A DNA stretch of 64,000 nucleotides from Ga0077555 sp050187415 (GTDB taxonomy: Bacteria > Pseudomonadota > Alphaproteobacteria > Rhizobiales > Hyphomicrobiaceae): positions 1-64,000 of the forward strand of contig JBFWXN010000022.1 in the NCBI GenBank assembly GCA_050187415.1. Direction: 5' to 3'. The notes beneath the pieces are model-generated. The model was not told where the DNA came from and did no database searches. It saw only the letters and a list, made by a program, of their open reading frames with translations. The position numbers and the translations under genes are program-made. The stretch's first letter is position 1. Every line of letters starts with the position of its first letter. This document shows, in pieces, positions 46,127 to 53,975 of the stretch.

Positions 46127-46338
46127 TTTCTGGTCTCCCTCCAGCGCTCGAGCGCATTGCTCGAGCTGCCGATGCCCGACAGGCGATCAAGGGCCGCGTC
46201 GACGGCCTTCATGTCGTAGAGGTTGCCCAACTCGGCGAGCGGCTTCGGCAGCCGGCCACACGCGACCAGGTGGCGGAAGGTGGAGAGGTCGAGCCCGAGC
46301 GCCTTGGCGGCAGCGGCTTCCGTCTGCAACCTAGGCAC
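46111..46338 (-). CDS. Excisionase-like / AlpA-like helix-turn-helix protein
   Basis: A 75-residue protein with a winged-helix start (TEAAAAKALGLDLSTFRHLVACGRLPKPLAELG), the pattern of MerR-superfamily excisionases and AlpA-type regulators. AGGAGG at 46348-46353 sits nine bases before the GTG at 46338, which is used as start. It overlaps the portal gene at its 5' end and int at its 3' end, so portal, xis-like gene and int are tightly coupled. Probable roles are excision directionality and control of int. Confidence 0.72.
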   Translation of the reverse strand: MPRLQTEAAAAKALGLDLSTFRHLVACGRLPKPLAELGNLYDMKAVDAALDRLSGIGSSSNALERWRETRKCASS

Positions 46339-47551
46339 CGGGGCTGCCCTCCTGTTGACGGCCACCGACCGGGGCCATGTTCAAGGGCGACAGGTATTCA
46401 TCGCCGCCATCGATCAGCGGCATGTTCTCCCATGCGCGGATTTCGTTCGGAGAGAGCCAGCCGCCCTGGCGGCCGATGTTGTAGCTCTCATAGCGGGCCT
46501 TCTGATCGCCTCGCAACAGGCCTTGCAGATCGTGCTCGACGAACAGTTCGCGCCGCGCGTCCTGGCTTAAGAGGTCAGACATGAGCTGTTGCTCGATCCG
46601 CCGCGCCATCGGCGATAGGCACCGCGCCACCAGCGCCGTCGATTCCTGCTCAACGTTGCTGTAGGTCGCATGGTCGGGGATGCCGGCGGCCGTGGGCGGA
46701 ACGCCGAAGATGCGGGCGACATCAAGGTTGGAAAGCTTCCGGCTCTCAAGGAACTCGGCATCCTTCGCCGAGATGTTGAACGGCTTCCATTCCATGCCGG
46801 CGTCGAGAACGATGATCTCGTTGGCTCGTGTTGCACCGATTACCTTCTCGGCGAAAGCTGCCTTCGTTCTCTGAAGAATTTCATCCTTCACCGGGTTGGG
46901 GAACACCAGGGCACCGGCCGGCGCAAAAGCATTCTCGGCCTGGGCCACGGCTTGGGTCTGCTGGGCGACAGCAACGCGAAACGTCTGTTGAGCGAGGCCG
47001 ATCGGCGACAAGCCCATAAGGCCGTCGCCAGCGCGGCGGTATCGAAGGTGCAGCATCTCGCCGTCGAGAAGGCGATCGACCGTCCCGTCAGACTTGCTGG
47101 CGGAGTACAGGATACGACCCGAGGGGCGGCGATCGACGGCAACGCTTGGCGCAGCATAGGGATGGAGGGACGTCACCCGGCCGCTGCCATCGCGCTCGAT
47201 CCGCGCGTAAGCATTGCCGTGAACCAGAATGCTCGCGATCAGAAACTCGCGGCCATCGAAGGCCGTCATCTGGTCGTTGAATTGGTGTTGCAGCACACCG
47301 TAAAGGGGGTGCGTGTCGGCCGGGGCGCGACCGCCGTCTCCATCCCGCTGGTATAGGCGGCAAGGCACCATAGCCAGGTTCTCAGAGATCAGCGCAATGC
47401 AGCGGGCGGCAACGGCGTGTCCGCTGGCCGCATCGGGGCCCGTGTAGCCGCCGGTTGCGATCGCGGCCGAGCGGTTGTTCCAATAGTCGAATGTCCTCAG
47501 AGACCGCAGCTCCGGCCGGCGCGACATGATCCGCTTGAGCAAGGCCTTCAT
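46331..47551 (-). CDS. HK97-family phage portal protein
   Basis: A 406-residue portal protein. Landmarks are VAARCIALISENLAMVPCRLYQ near 48-69, HPLYGVLQHQFN, FLIASILVHGNAYARIERD and EIIVLDAGMEWKPFN...ARIFGVPP in the clip/wing region. It would form the dodecameric channel through which DNA enters the procapsid. The ATG at 47551 overlaps the protease stop (ATGA), so this start is well supported; the open frame further upstream shadows the protease. It is read after capsid and protease, the reverse of the standard phage order. Confidence 0.92.
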   Translation of the reverse strand: MKALLKRIMSRRPELRSLRTFDYWNNRSAAIATGGYTGPDAASGHAVAARCIALISENLAMVPCRLYQRDGDGGRAPADTHPLYGVLQHQFNDQMTAFDGREFLIASILVHGNAYARIERDGSGRVTSLHPYAAPSVAVDRRPSGRILYSASKSDGTVDRLLDGEMLHLRYRRAGDGLMGLSPIGLAQQTFRVAVAQQTQAVAQAENAFAPAGALVFPNPVKDEILQRTKAAFAEKVIGATRANEIIVLDAGMEWKPFNISAKDAEFLESRKLSNLDVARIFGVPPTAAGIPDHATYSNVEQESTALVARCLSPMARRIEQQLMSDLLSQDARRELFVEHDLQGLLRGDQKARYESYNIGRQGGWLSPNEIRAWENMPLIDGGDEYLSPLNMAPVGGRQQEGSPGA

Positions 47552-48096
47552 TTGCAGGTCTCCAGGAAGCGGCGTAGCTGTGCCAGGCGCGGGCGCGGCG
47601 CGATGCTGAGAAGGGCGCGCCGGGCCACGTCCGTGTCGGGGTAGGCCGGCGTCGCCGTAACGCTGATCTCGTGCAGGTCCACGTCCAGCAGCTCCCGGAG
47701 TGCACCGCTCTCGGTCGGCGTCCACTTGTCGCCGCCTTTGGCGACAGTGAAAGCGAAGCTGGCACCGCGAATGTCGCCGCGCTCGACGCTCACAGTCAGC
47801 TCGCGCGCGGTCTGTGTGTCGGGTAGATCTACTTCGAAGGCGAGCCCACGCTCGTCCTCCGAAAGTTTCAGCGTGCCGGCCGAACGACGACCGAGCACGA
47901 GATGCGGCAGGTGATGCACAAGCGCCAACGGGTCGAGGGCGTTGGCCGCCAGCGAGCGCTTGAAGGCACCGCGCCGGATGATCTCGGTGAACCCGCCGAG
48001 ATCGTCGCTGGGGGCATCCCACACGGCGGCATGGCCGACGAGACGCGGGACCTTTCCCCCAGCAACACGCAATTCGATGGCGGCCCGTCGTTCCAT
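47548..48096 (-). CDS. HK97-family prohead protease
   Basis: A 182-residue caudoviral prohead protease (peptidase U35). The family core GHAAVWDAPSDDLGGFTEII is near 21-40, a histidine cluster LVHHLPHLVLGR near 59-70 and the catalytic serine in RGASFAF near residue 113. It cleaves scaffold and capsid N-termini during head maturation. It starts one base after the capsid stop and overlaps the portal start, so capsid, protease and portal form one translationally coupled set. Confidence 0.92.
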   Translation of the reverse strand: MERRAAIELRVAGGKVPRLVGHAAVWDAPSDDLGGFTEIIRRGAFKRSLAANALDPLALVHHLPHLVLGRRSAGTLKLSEDERGLAFEVDLPDTQTARELTVSVERGDIRGASFAFTVAKGGDKWTPTESGALRELLDVDLHEISVTATPAYPDTDVARRALLSIAPRPRLAQLRRFLETCK

Positions 48097-48097
48097 G

Positions 48098-49390
48098 TCA
48101 GGTCACCGACACGTCTTCAGCGAACGAGAACGCCTCGGGATGCCGAACTTGAACGTCTATGTCCTGCATCGCGCGAACGATGACGCGCCCTTTCGCGTAG
48201 GCCGTCGACTCGTAGGGGTTCAACAAGAGGTCGACGCCGGACCAGCGCCCGATCAACAGCTGCGACCAATCGCCGAAGATCATCGTTGCGGGCGTTGCTG
48301 GCGACGTGTTCGGGTTCCCCGGTAGCGCGTTGGTGAGGGCCGCCGCGTAGCCGGCGAGCTGCCCCGGAGCGTCCATCAGAAAGCCGGCGGTGCCGTCCGA
48401 GTCCGGTAGCTTTGTCGTGCCTCGCAGCGTCTTCGAGACCCAGCTGTTGAACGTCCAGCCGAGCGTCCCGGTGGCCGCGTCGGAGTGCTCGATCTCGGCG
48501 ATGAACTCCAGAATTTTTGACCAATGCAGGCCGCCGGAAGCAGTGATCTCATGAACGCCGTCGACGTTGATGACGCCGATTGGCGTATTGCTCGTGCCGT
48601 CGCCCAACATTGCCTTGAGATCGATCGCGTTGGCGAGAACGGCCGTCAGATCGTTCCTGACGATCTGCTCGATACCAGGCGCTGTGTTCAGCAACGTCCG
48701 CCTGCTGTAGCTCGTCATTGCGCCGACCGTTTTTGGCGCGAGGCTGACGTCGTCGAAGGCCGCGTCGGTTTCGGTCAGGCTACCATCTTCTCCGACCCAC
48801 TGACCGGACGAGCTTGACGTCTGACGCGGAATGTCGACATTGCCAACCAGGCCATCGATCGTGGTCGCACCGAGACGTTCGACAACGACCGCCGACCGCA
48901 AACGATCGATGAACAAGTCATCGCGATGCTGCGTCGGAACCAGGTCCGCCGCAGATGAGCCGACGAGCAACGTGCGTCGCTCGCGCTTGAAGACTTCATC
49001 CGGCACGGCAATTCCGCCGAACTTCCGTCCCGACCGCCGCTGAACTTCGGCGCTCATCTCGCGCTCGAAGCCGGCGTCGACATCCCCGCCACCCATATCT
49101 CGCGGAAGGTGCGCCCGGATCGCTCTCGTGACCTGGAACTCGCCGGCACGCTTCTCGAAGCTACCATCGCCCGTGCGAGTGATGACAGCTGGTGCGGCGC
49201 GCTCGATCGTCTCCAACTCTCGGGTGCGCTCAATCCTCTTGTCGAGGGCGACAATCGCCGTCTTGTGGTCAGCGAACTGCCTGCCCTCGTCCTCGGTGAG
49301 ATCGCGGTTTTCGTTGTCCGCCAGGTCCTGCAATACGCGCATGGCCGTGACGGCGGACGCGCGCTTCTCTATCATTTCGTGCAGTCGCAT
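48098..49390 (-). CDS. HK97-family major capsid protein
   Basis: A 430-residue HK97-fold capsid protein. The first ~100 residues are helical and charged, like the delta (scaffold) domain removed by the prohead protease. The mature part begins near the protease-sensitive region before FGGIAVPDEV and includes IPRQTSSSSGQWVGEDGSLTE, the ALGDGTSNTPIGV-like segment and MIFGDWSQLLIGRWSGVDLLLNPY. AAGGAG precedes the ATG. It lies 120 bases after the MerR-like regulator gene; that gap holds no gene. It should assemble a small icosahedral head, which fits a 10-kb genome. Confidence 0.94.
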   Translation of the reverse strand: MRLHEMIEKRASAVTAMRVLQDLADNENRDLTEDEGRQFADHKTAIVALDKRIERTRELETIERAAPAVITRTGDGSFEKRAGEFQVTRAIRAHLPRDMGGGDVDAGFEREMSAEVQRRSGRKFGGIAVPDEVFKRERRTLLVGSSAADLVPTQHRDDLFIDRLRSAVVVERLGATTIDGLVGNVDIPRQTSSSSGQWVGEDGSLTETDAAFDDVSLAPKTVGAMTSYSRRTLLNTAPGIEQIVRNDLTAVLANAIDLKAMLGDGTSNTPIGVINVDGVHEITASGGLHWSKILEFIAEIEHSDAATGTLGWTFNSWVSKTLRGTTKLPDSDGTAGFLMDAPGQLAGYAAALTNALPGNPNTSPATPATMIFGDWSQLLIGRWSGVDLLLNPYESTAYAKGRVIVRAMQDIDVQVRHPEAFSFAEDVSVT

Positions 49391-49510
49391 GACTGCTCCT
49401 TTTCATCGGTACGCCAGCACGCGGTGCCCCCATGGGGCGAATTCAGCAGGCTCCCGGTGCCGCCAAGTGCCCACAACGCTGGGACACGGGAGCGGCGGCC
49501 CCAGGTTGGA

Positions 49511-49999
49511 TCAGGCCGGCCTGCGCGGCCTGGAGTTCGCCCCCGTGATCGTTGCCAGTTCCGCCTCGACGTGATCCACCACGTCATCGATCGCGATGAT
49601 TGTGGCTCCGGGCGATTGGATGTGCACCAGCAGGTCTGTAATGGCGGTCGACGGCATGATCACTGGGCGGGCCTCGACGGGCACCACGATCAGCGTCTGG
49701 ATAGCGGGTCCTGGCGCCCGATACAGCGCACCAGGATGCCGCCGCCGGGGCCGTCCACTGTTGGTGTGCGCGAACAGGGTTGCTGCCTTAGCAGCCCTAT
49801 CCAACGGGAGGTGCGCACGCGCCAGTGCTGCTGTGATGGCGATAGCGAGGACCGCGTGCGGCGACAGATCGCTGCTGTCGCCCGGTTCCGCCGCGCGCCG
49901 ATCGGACGTGCCAGCGACGATCACGCCGCGCTTGAACCACATCCGCAACAAAGCTGGCTGGATGCCGGCGATCTGCGCTGCCTGTACCATGGTTGCCAT
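49511..49999 (-). CDS. MerR-like winged-helix regulator of the element
   Basis: A 162-residue protein with an N-terminal helix-turn-helix (MVQAAQIAGIQPALLRMWFKRGVI) of the MerR/AlpA type, an alanine-rich helical segment (about 50-75) and a C-terminal part with beta-strand pattern ending in TGANSRPRRPA. It lies directly upstream of the capsid operon, and a 24-bp perfect palindrome sits 24 bases before its start. It is therefore likely to control its own expression, the divergent small gene and the head-int operon. Specific family not recognised. Confidence 0.65.
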   Translation of the reverse strand: MATMVQAAQIAGIQPALLRMWFKRGVIVAGTSDRRAAEPGDSSDLSPHAVLAIAITAALARAHLPLDRAAKAATLFAHTNSGRPRRRHPGALYRAPGPAIQTLIVVPVEARPVIMPSTAITDLLVHIQSPGATIIAIDDVVDHVEAELATITGANSRPRRPA

Positions 50000-50022
50000 A
50001 TCCCGTTCCCGTCTGTTGCAGG

Positions 50023-50046
50023 ATGACGTAACACGTGTTACGTCAT
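50023..50046. promoter_or_regulatory. 24-bp perfect palindrome, probable operator
   Basis: The half-site ATGACGTAACAC is followed immediately by its exact reverse complement. It lies between the divergent starts of the MerR-like regulator (49999) and the small gene (50078), covering where both promoters must be. A palindrome of this length with no spacer is very unlikely by chance and has the features of a dimeric repressor site. A partial match, CGTAACACG, recurs at 54851-54859 in the start of the replication gene. Confidence 0.78.
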
Positions 50047-50077
50047 ATCGTCAACCCTCACGTCGACGGAGTTATGG

Positions 50078-50269
50078 ATGAGTCAACAGACCTCAGACGA
50101 GCGCGTTGCTTGGCAGAAGGGCTACGAGTGTTTTCAGCCCGACGACCAGGCCGGATGGAAGTCTTTCCTGCAACTGCTCGATCAGCTTCCGAAAGATCTT
50201 TATCGTGCGGCCTTCGACGGATGGACGACTGCTGTCGCTGATCACAACAGACGGTCCGGGCCGGCATAG
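50078..50269 (+). CDS. Small protein divergent from the MerR-like regulator
   Basis: A 63-residue helical, acidic-to-neutral protein with several tryptophans (AWQKGYECFQ, GWKSFLQLLDQLPKDLYRAAFDGW). GGAG six bases before the ATG supports translation, and the operator palindrome lies just upstream. It does not resemble a known family. Position suggests an early regulator, anti-repressor or helper-interaction factor, but nothing in the sequence proves this. Confidence 0.6.
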   Translation: MSQQTSDERVAWQKGYECFQPDDQAGWKSFLQLLDQLPKDLYRAAFDGWTTAVADHNRRSGPA

Positions 50270-50287
50270 CCGCCCGGACCAACTTTA

Positions 50288-51154
50288 CTAGGCCGCATTG
50301 ATCCGTCGCCAGGCGGTGGTTTTCGGCACGCGGAACCGGGCCTGTAATTCCGGGATTTGCGGGTTCCGCCCATTCCGGGATTTGAATTCCCGGACCCAAT
50401 CGATGACCTCGGCGCGATTGCCCGGTTCCGGCTCCGGTTCCACCGGAATTTCAACCAGTTCCACATGGGATTTGTGGCCCAACGCGGAACTCATGAACAC
50501 AATACTTCCCAGTTCACTAATAAGCACTGCCAGCCACGGCATTAGTGCCACGAGCGCACGCTCGATCTCAGGTTGAGGACGGCTTGTCAGGCCGGTGAGG
50601 GCGATCGCCTCGGCGGTTGCGCGATAGCCGGCGTTCGGCGTCGCTGGCGGGGCGAGCGCTGCCAGGCGAGCATCGTGGCCGGCGACGGCCGCGCTGTAGA
50701 CGCTCTCGGTTGCCTTACGCCCACGGCAGCGGGGGCCTTCGCCAGTCGCACATTCACGTGCGACATCGCGACGGGCGGCGTCGAGCATACCTTGAGCGGC
50801 CTTGCGCTCCGCCTCGATCGCCTCGCGGCGGGCATTAGCATCCGTCTGGCGCTCTGCCTTCAGGCTCACGCTCTCGGCGTTCCTCGCACCGCTCATGGTG
50901 GCCACATAGGCGAGCGAGGCAACGGTGAGGATGGATAGTCCGATCAGCAAGCCGAAGCGGCGCGCGCGCCAGGCGCTAACGATCTGATGACCGGCGGCCG
51001 TCGCGGCGATCAGCGCGAGGGCCGTGAGGACGTGACCGGTCGTGATCCGGGCACCGTCCAGAACGTCGGCAAAAAGCACGAATGACGTGCCGCCGACAAA
51101 GACTGCGGCGAGGCCCATTGCTGGCCAGCTCCGCACAGTGGTACGGGTCTGCAT
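50288..51154 (-). CDS. Membrane protein with coiled coil and C-terminal helix-turn-helix
   Basis: A 288-residue protein of unusual layout: three N-terminal membrane helices (about 11-30, 38-60, 66-88), a charged alanine-rich coiled coil (about 95-140) with two cysteines (ECATG, RCRGR), a fourth membrane helix (about 203-226, ALMPWLAVLISELGSIVFMS), then a cytoplasmic tail with a proline/glutamate linker (PVEPEPEPG) and a terminal segment NPQIPELQARFRVPKTTAWRR that reads as a helix-turn-helix. No known family is recognised. Topology could link an event outside or in the membrane to DNA binding. Confidence 0.65.
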   Translation of the reverse strand: MQTRTTVRSWPAMGLAAVFVGGTSFVLFADVLDGARITTGHVLTALALIAATAAGHQIVSAWRARRFGLLIGLSILTVASLAYVATMSGARNAESVSLKAERQTDANARREAIEAERKAAQGMLDAARRDVARECATGEGPRCRGRKATESVYSAAVAGHDARLAALAPPATPNAGYRATAEAIALTGLTSRPQPEIERALVALMPWLAVLISELGSIVFMSSALGHKSHVELVEIPVEPEPEPGNRAEVIDWVREFKSRNGRNPQIPELQARFRVPKTTAWRRINAA

Positions 51155-51232
51155 AGTCGATCTCCTTGTTCGCTCAAGGGGGTTGATCAGGCCTCGCCCG
51201 GTGCTTCCAACACCGAGCGGGGCCGTCTACTG

Positions 51233-51475
51233 TTACGGGCCTTTCTCGTTTCCGTAGAGTGTCTTACGCAACTCGCGGCAGCGGTCTTCAAGAACCTCGA
51301 CCGTCGCCATCAGATGCCCCAATGCTCGCCCACGGCCGGTTGCACCGCCACTGTCGGCGCTGTGGGCGAATTCAGCAATGGCCGCTGCCAGCGCCTCGAT
51401 TTGACCGATTGTGACGTGCGCGTTGTAGTTTCGCTCCGACGCTCGATCCTCGGTCATCGCGAACGGGCTCACCAT
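51233..51475 (-). CDS. Small hypothetical protein (80 residues), helical
   Basis: An 80-residue mostly helical protein (HVTIGQIEALAAAIAEFAHSAD and MATVEVLEDRCRELRKTLYGNE). The ATG at 51475 has GGAG about eight bases before it; the longer open frame to 51562 runs through the operator repeats and is not used. It is divergent from the RHH regulator and is followed by the membrane protein gene 78 bases later. Function unknown. Confidence 0.6.
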   Translation of the reverse strand: MVSPFAMTEDRASERNYNAHVTIGQIEALAAAIAEFAHSADSGGATGRGRALGHLMATVEVLEDRCRELRKTLYGNEKGP

Positions 51476-51496
51476 TTCACATACTCCAGATAAACG

Positions 51497-51564
51497 CATT
51501 GTACACTCATTTGCGTACATGAAAGCTGTTGCGGTGTCAATTACATTTGCGTACAATTGCACTC
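51497..51564. promoter_or_regulatory. Repeated operator-like motif between the RHH gene and the 80-residue gene
   Basis: CATTTGCGTACA occurs twice, at 51508-51519 and 51544-51555, 36 bases apart (close to three to four helical turns). Each is accompanied by a related ATTGTACACTCAT / ATTGCACTCAT segment. The second copy abuts the RHH start codon. Ribbon-helix-helix proteins typically bind such repeated short sites, so this is the likely autoregulatory operator. Confidence 0.6.
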
Positions 51565-51903
51565 ATGAAAAAAACAGCGCCGCTTTCCGTCCGCATCACA
51601 CCCGACTTGAAGGCCGCCCTTGAGGCGCTGGCCGAAGCCGACAAGCGTAGCTTAGCGTCGTACGTCGAGATCGTGCTGCAGGAACATGTCGAGCGCGCGA
51701 ATGCGTCAGCAGCGGTCGTCAAGCACACGCCAGCGGTGTGGGAAGTGCTGGAGGAATTGGAGAAACGGGGCGGGATCACGGACGACGAACTCGCTCAGCG
51801 AGGATGGCGCAGGGAAGACTTTGAAAAATGGACTAGATCCATCGCTGATAGGTTTGCAGCGCACGGCACAAAATCATCGACTAAGAACAAGCGGTCCCGC
51901 TGA
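51565..51903 (+). CDS. Ribbon-helix-helix (Arc/CopG-type) transcriptional regulator
   Basis: A 112-residue protein. Residues 5-45 (APLSVRITPDLKAALEALAE then ASYVEIVLQEHV) show the beta strand and two helices of an RHH DNA-binding domain. The C-terminal half is helical with a basic end. No Shine-Dalgarno sequence is visible; the operator repeat lies directly before the ATG, so the message may be leaderless. Its last 30 bases overlap the 3' end of terL on the other strand. Confidence 0.75.
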   Translation: MKKTAPLSVRITPDLKAALEALAEADKRSLASYVEIVLQEHVERANASAAVVKHTPAVWEVLEELEKRGGITDDELAQRGWRREDFEKWTRSIADRFAAHGTKSSTKNKRSR

Positions 51904-53556
51904 CAAGCATGCTGGGCGGAACTCTTCCTCTTCCTCGAACTTCCGGGCCAAGCCGAGCGCCATGGTCAACGCCACGATGCCGTCGATCTTCTCACGGCTG
52001 CGCTCCTTGTCGAGCTTGCGGTTGCCGGCCGGGTCTCGAGCGACGATGACGTTGCTACAGCACCAGAGCATGACCGGGTGCGCGCCGTGCCGGAGCTTGC
52101 GTTGCAGGACAAGGCCTTCGAGCGCATCGACGGCCGGCCCCATGTCCTTGAAGCCCTGGCCCCATTCGACCAACTTCACGTCGATTCCCTCATTGCCGAG
52201 GTCGCGCTTGAAGCCGTCGATCCTCCAGCGGTCGAAGGCAATGCCCTTGATGCGATAGTCGCTCGCCAGCTCGCCGAGGCGGCGAACCACATAGGCGTGA
52301 TCCGTAGCGCGGCCTGGCGTAGCCTCGATCAGGCCGCGCTGCGACCATGACCAGTAGGGCACGCCGGCGGTGTCCTCGCGTTCCTTCAGCTTCTCCTTCG
52401 GGCACCAGAAGAACGGAAGCACATCGAAGCCGCCCGCCTTGTCGGGAAAGACCAGCACGAGCGCCGTGAGGTCGCTGGTCGAGCCAAGGTCGAGGCCGGC
52501 GTAGCATTCGCGCCCCATGAGGTCGCTGGCGTCGACAGTTGCCGCGCAAGCGTCCCATTCGACAGCCGGGATAAAGCGTTCGTTGGCGTCGATCCGCTGA
52601 TTGAGATTGAGGTTGCGGAAGGCTGCCTCAAAGGCGGGGATGCGTTTTGCCCGGTTGGCGAGCTCCGCCATGTCGGTGTCCGATCGGAAGTCGCCCAAGG
52701 CCGGATTGGCAAGCCGCCAGGTCTCCGGGTCCCACGGATCGGCCTTCTCCGGGGCCGCGTAGAGGCGAAGCACGAAGCTCCGGTCCGTGATGCGCCGCTC
52801 GAGCACGTCGAGGCCATAGTCGACCATCTGGCTGAACCAGTGCAGATCGCTGTCGGCCTGGGTCGAGATGAGCACCTTCAGGGGCTCCGCACGGGCACCA
52901 CCAGCGGTCGAGACGGCATCCCATAGGCGCCGGTCGCGGGACTGGGCACATTCGTCGTAGACGACGAACGTCGGGCTTAATCCGTGCATGCTACGGAAGT
53001 CGGCAGAGAGGGCCTGATAGGTCGAGCCGGTCGAGGCGTCGACGATCTTCTTCTGGGTCGCGAGGATGTTGACGCGGGGCGCCAGGTCGTCGTGGGCGAG
53101 CACCATGGCGACCATCTCGTCATAGAGGATCGCAGCCTGTTTGCGATCGACGGCGCATGAGATGACCTGGCCGCGCGACTCGGCCTCGGGTCCGACCAGG
53201 TGCGCCAGGGCAAGGCCTGCGAGAAGGCCCGTCTTGCCGTTCTTGCGCGCCATCGAGAGGATGGCGGTGCGCACGAGCCGCGTGCCATCTTCGGCCGCCG
53301 GGTCGTAGAGATCGCGGAGGAACGTGCGCTGCCAGTCGCGGACCTCGAGCTTCGTCCCGGCGAGCGGACCTGCGGTGATCGTCAGCGTTTCGATGAATGC
53401 GATCACGCGCTCGCTGCGAGTGAGCCCTGGCGCTTCCCACGGCGGGGATTTCTTGTTGGCCTTTTCGGCTTCGTCAAACAAACCGAGTGTCGTCTGCGGC
53501 CCGCCTTGCTGCGCCGGCTGCAAACTTTTTCGGGCTCCAGGACCACGCGTCCCCAT
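51874..53556 (-). CDS. terL: Large terminase subunit (TerL), HK97-type
   Basis: A 560-residue phage DNA-packaging ATPase/nuclease. It has a Walker A-like SMARKNGKTG at 101-110, Walker B FVVYDE at 197-202 with the catalytic glutamate, a coupling region around ISTQADSDL, and a C-terminal RNase H-type nuclease beginning YAGLDLGSTSDLTALV near 347-362. The N-terminus MGTRGPGARKSL resembles those found on terminase subunits. Full length for the family, so packaging function looks intact. The RHH gene runs into its 3' end. Confidence 0.94.
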   Translation of the reverse strand: MGTRGPGARKSLQPAQQGGPQTTLGLFDEAEKANKKSPPWEAPGLTRSERVIAFIETLTITAGPLAGTKLEVRDWQRTFLRDLYDPAAEDGTRLVRTAILSMARKNGKTGLLAGLALAHLVGPEAESRGQVISCAVDRKQAAILYDEMVAMVLAHDDLAPRVNILATQKKIVDASTGSTYQALSADFRSMHGLSPTFVVYDECAQSRDRRLWDAVSTAGGARAEPLKVLISTQADSDLHWFSQMVDYGLDVLERRITDRSFVLRLYAAPEKADPWDPETWRLANPALGDFRSDTDMAELANRAKRIPAFEAAFRNLNLNQRIDANERFIPAVEWDACAATVDASDLMGRECYAGLDLGSTSDLTALVLVFPDKAGGFDVLPFFWCPKEKLKEREDTAGVPYWSWSQRGLIEATPGRATDHAYVVRRLGELASDYRIKGIAFDRWRIDGFKRDLGNEGIDVKLVEWGQGFKDMGPAVDALEGLVLQRKLRHGAHPVMLWCCSNVIVARDPAGNRKLDKERSREKIDGIVALTMALGLARKFEEEEEFRPACLSAGPLVLSR

Positions 53557-53642
53557 GATTTTTCCTTTGGGAATCGGAACTTACTGAATTTGTGAGGACA
53601 GCCGCCGGCTTGGCGTCCGGCCGTCCTGGCGATTGATCCCCC

Positions 53643-53975
53643 CTACCCCTCTGATCGATCGAGGAAGGGATGATCGGGGTCGAGCGGTCGGCCATCGAGG
53701 CCGCAGCCTTTGAAAGCAGCCTTCCAGCCCTTGCCGAAGGCGTGCGGGTTGTCGCGGGCGTTGGTCTTCACGCTGTGGCAACTGGTGCACATGGACATGA
53801 GGCCTTCGAGCGGCGGGTAAGGATCACCACCTGCAGCGACTGCCTTGATGTGGTCGACGCTGGTGGCAGGGGCGACGCGGCCACGCTTCGAGCACGGCTC
53901 GCAGAGCGGCTGAAGCCCGAGCTTCGCGGCACGCAGTTTTCGCCAGCGGCGCGTCGAGTAGAGGCTGCTACCCAT
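53643..53975 (-). CDS. HNH endonuclease, packaging-associated
   Basis: A 110-residue HNH nuclease with zinc-binding CEPC (C25, C28) and CTSC (C63, C66) and the catalytic DH pair at 41-42 (SVDHIKAV), then HSVKTNARDN. HNH proteins of this size next to terminase genes are needed for DNA packaging and cos cleavage in HK97-like phages. AAGGAGG inside the upstream small gene supports its ATG. It precedes terL by 86 bases, where a small-terminase gene would normally stand. Confidence 0.9.
   Translation of the reverse strand: MGSSLYSTRRWRKLRAAKLGLQPLCEPCSKRGRVAPATSVDHIKAVAAGGDPYPPLEGLMSMCTSCHSVKTNARDNPHAFGKGWKAAFKGCGLDGRPLDPDHPFLDRSEG

Noticed and set aside
46670..47356. 228-residue frame on the plus strand across the portal gene
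   Set aside because: It is antisense to a well-supported portal gene and its product resembles no protein; it is a by-product of GC-rich codon use.
53474..53695. 73-residue minus-strand frame between HNH and terL as a small terminase
   Set aside because: It overlaps both the start of terL and the end of HNH in another frame, has low-complexity composition, no ribosome-binding site and no helix-turn-helix.
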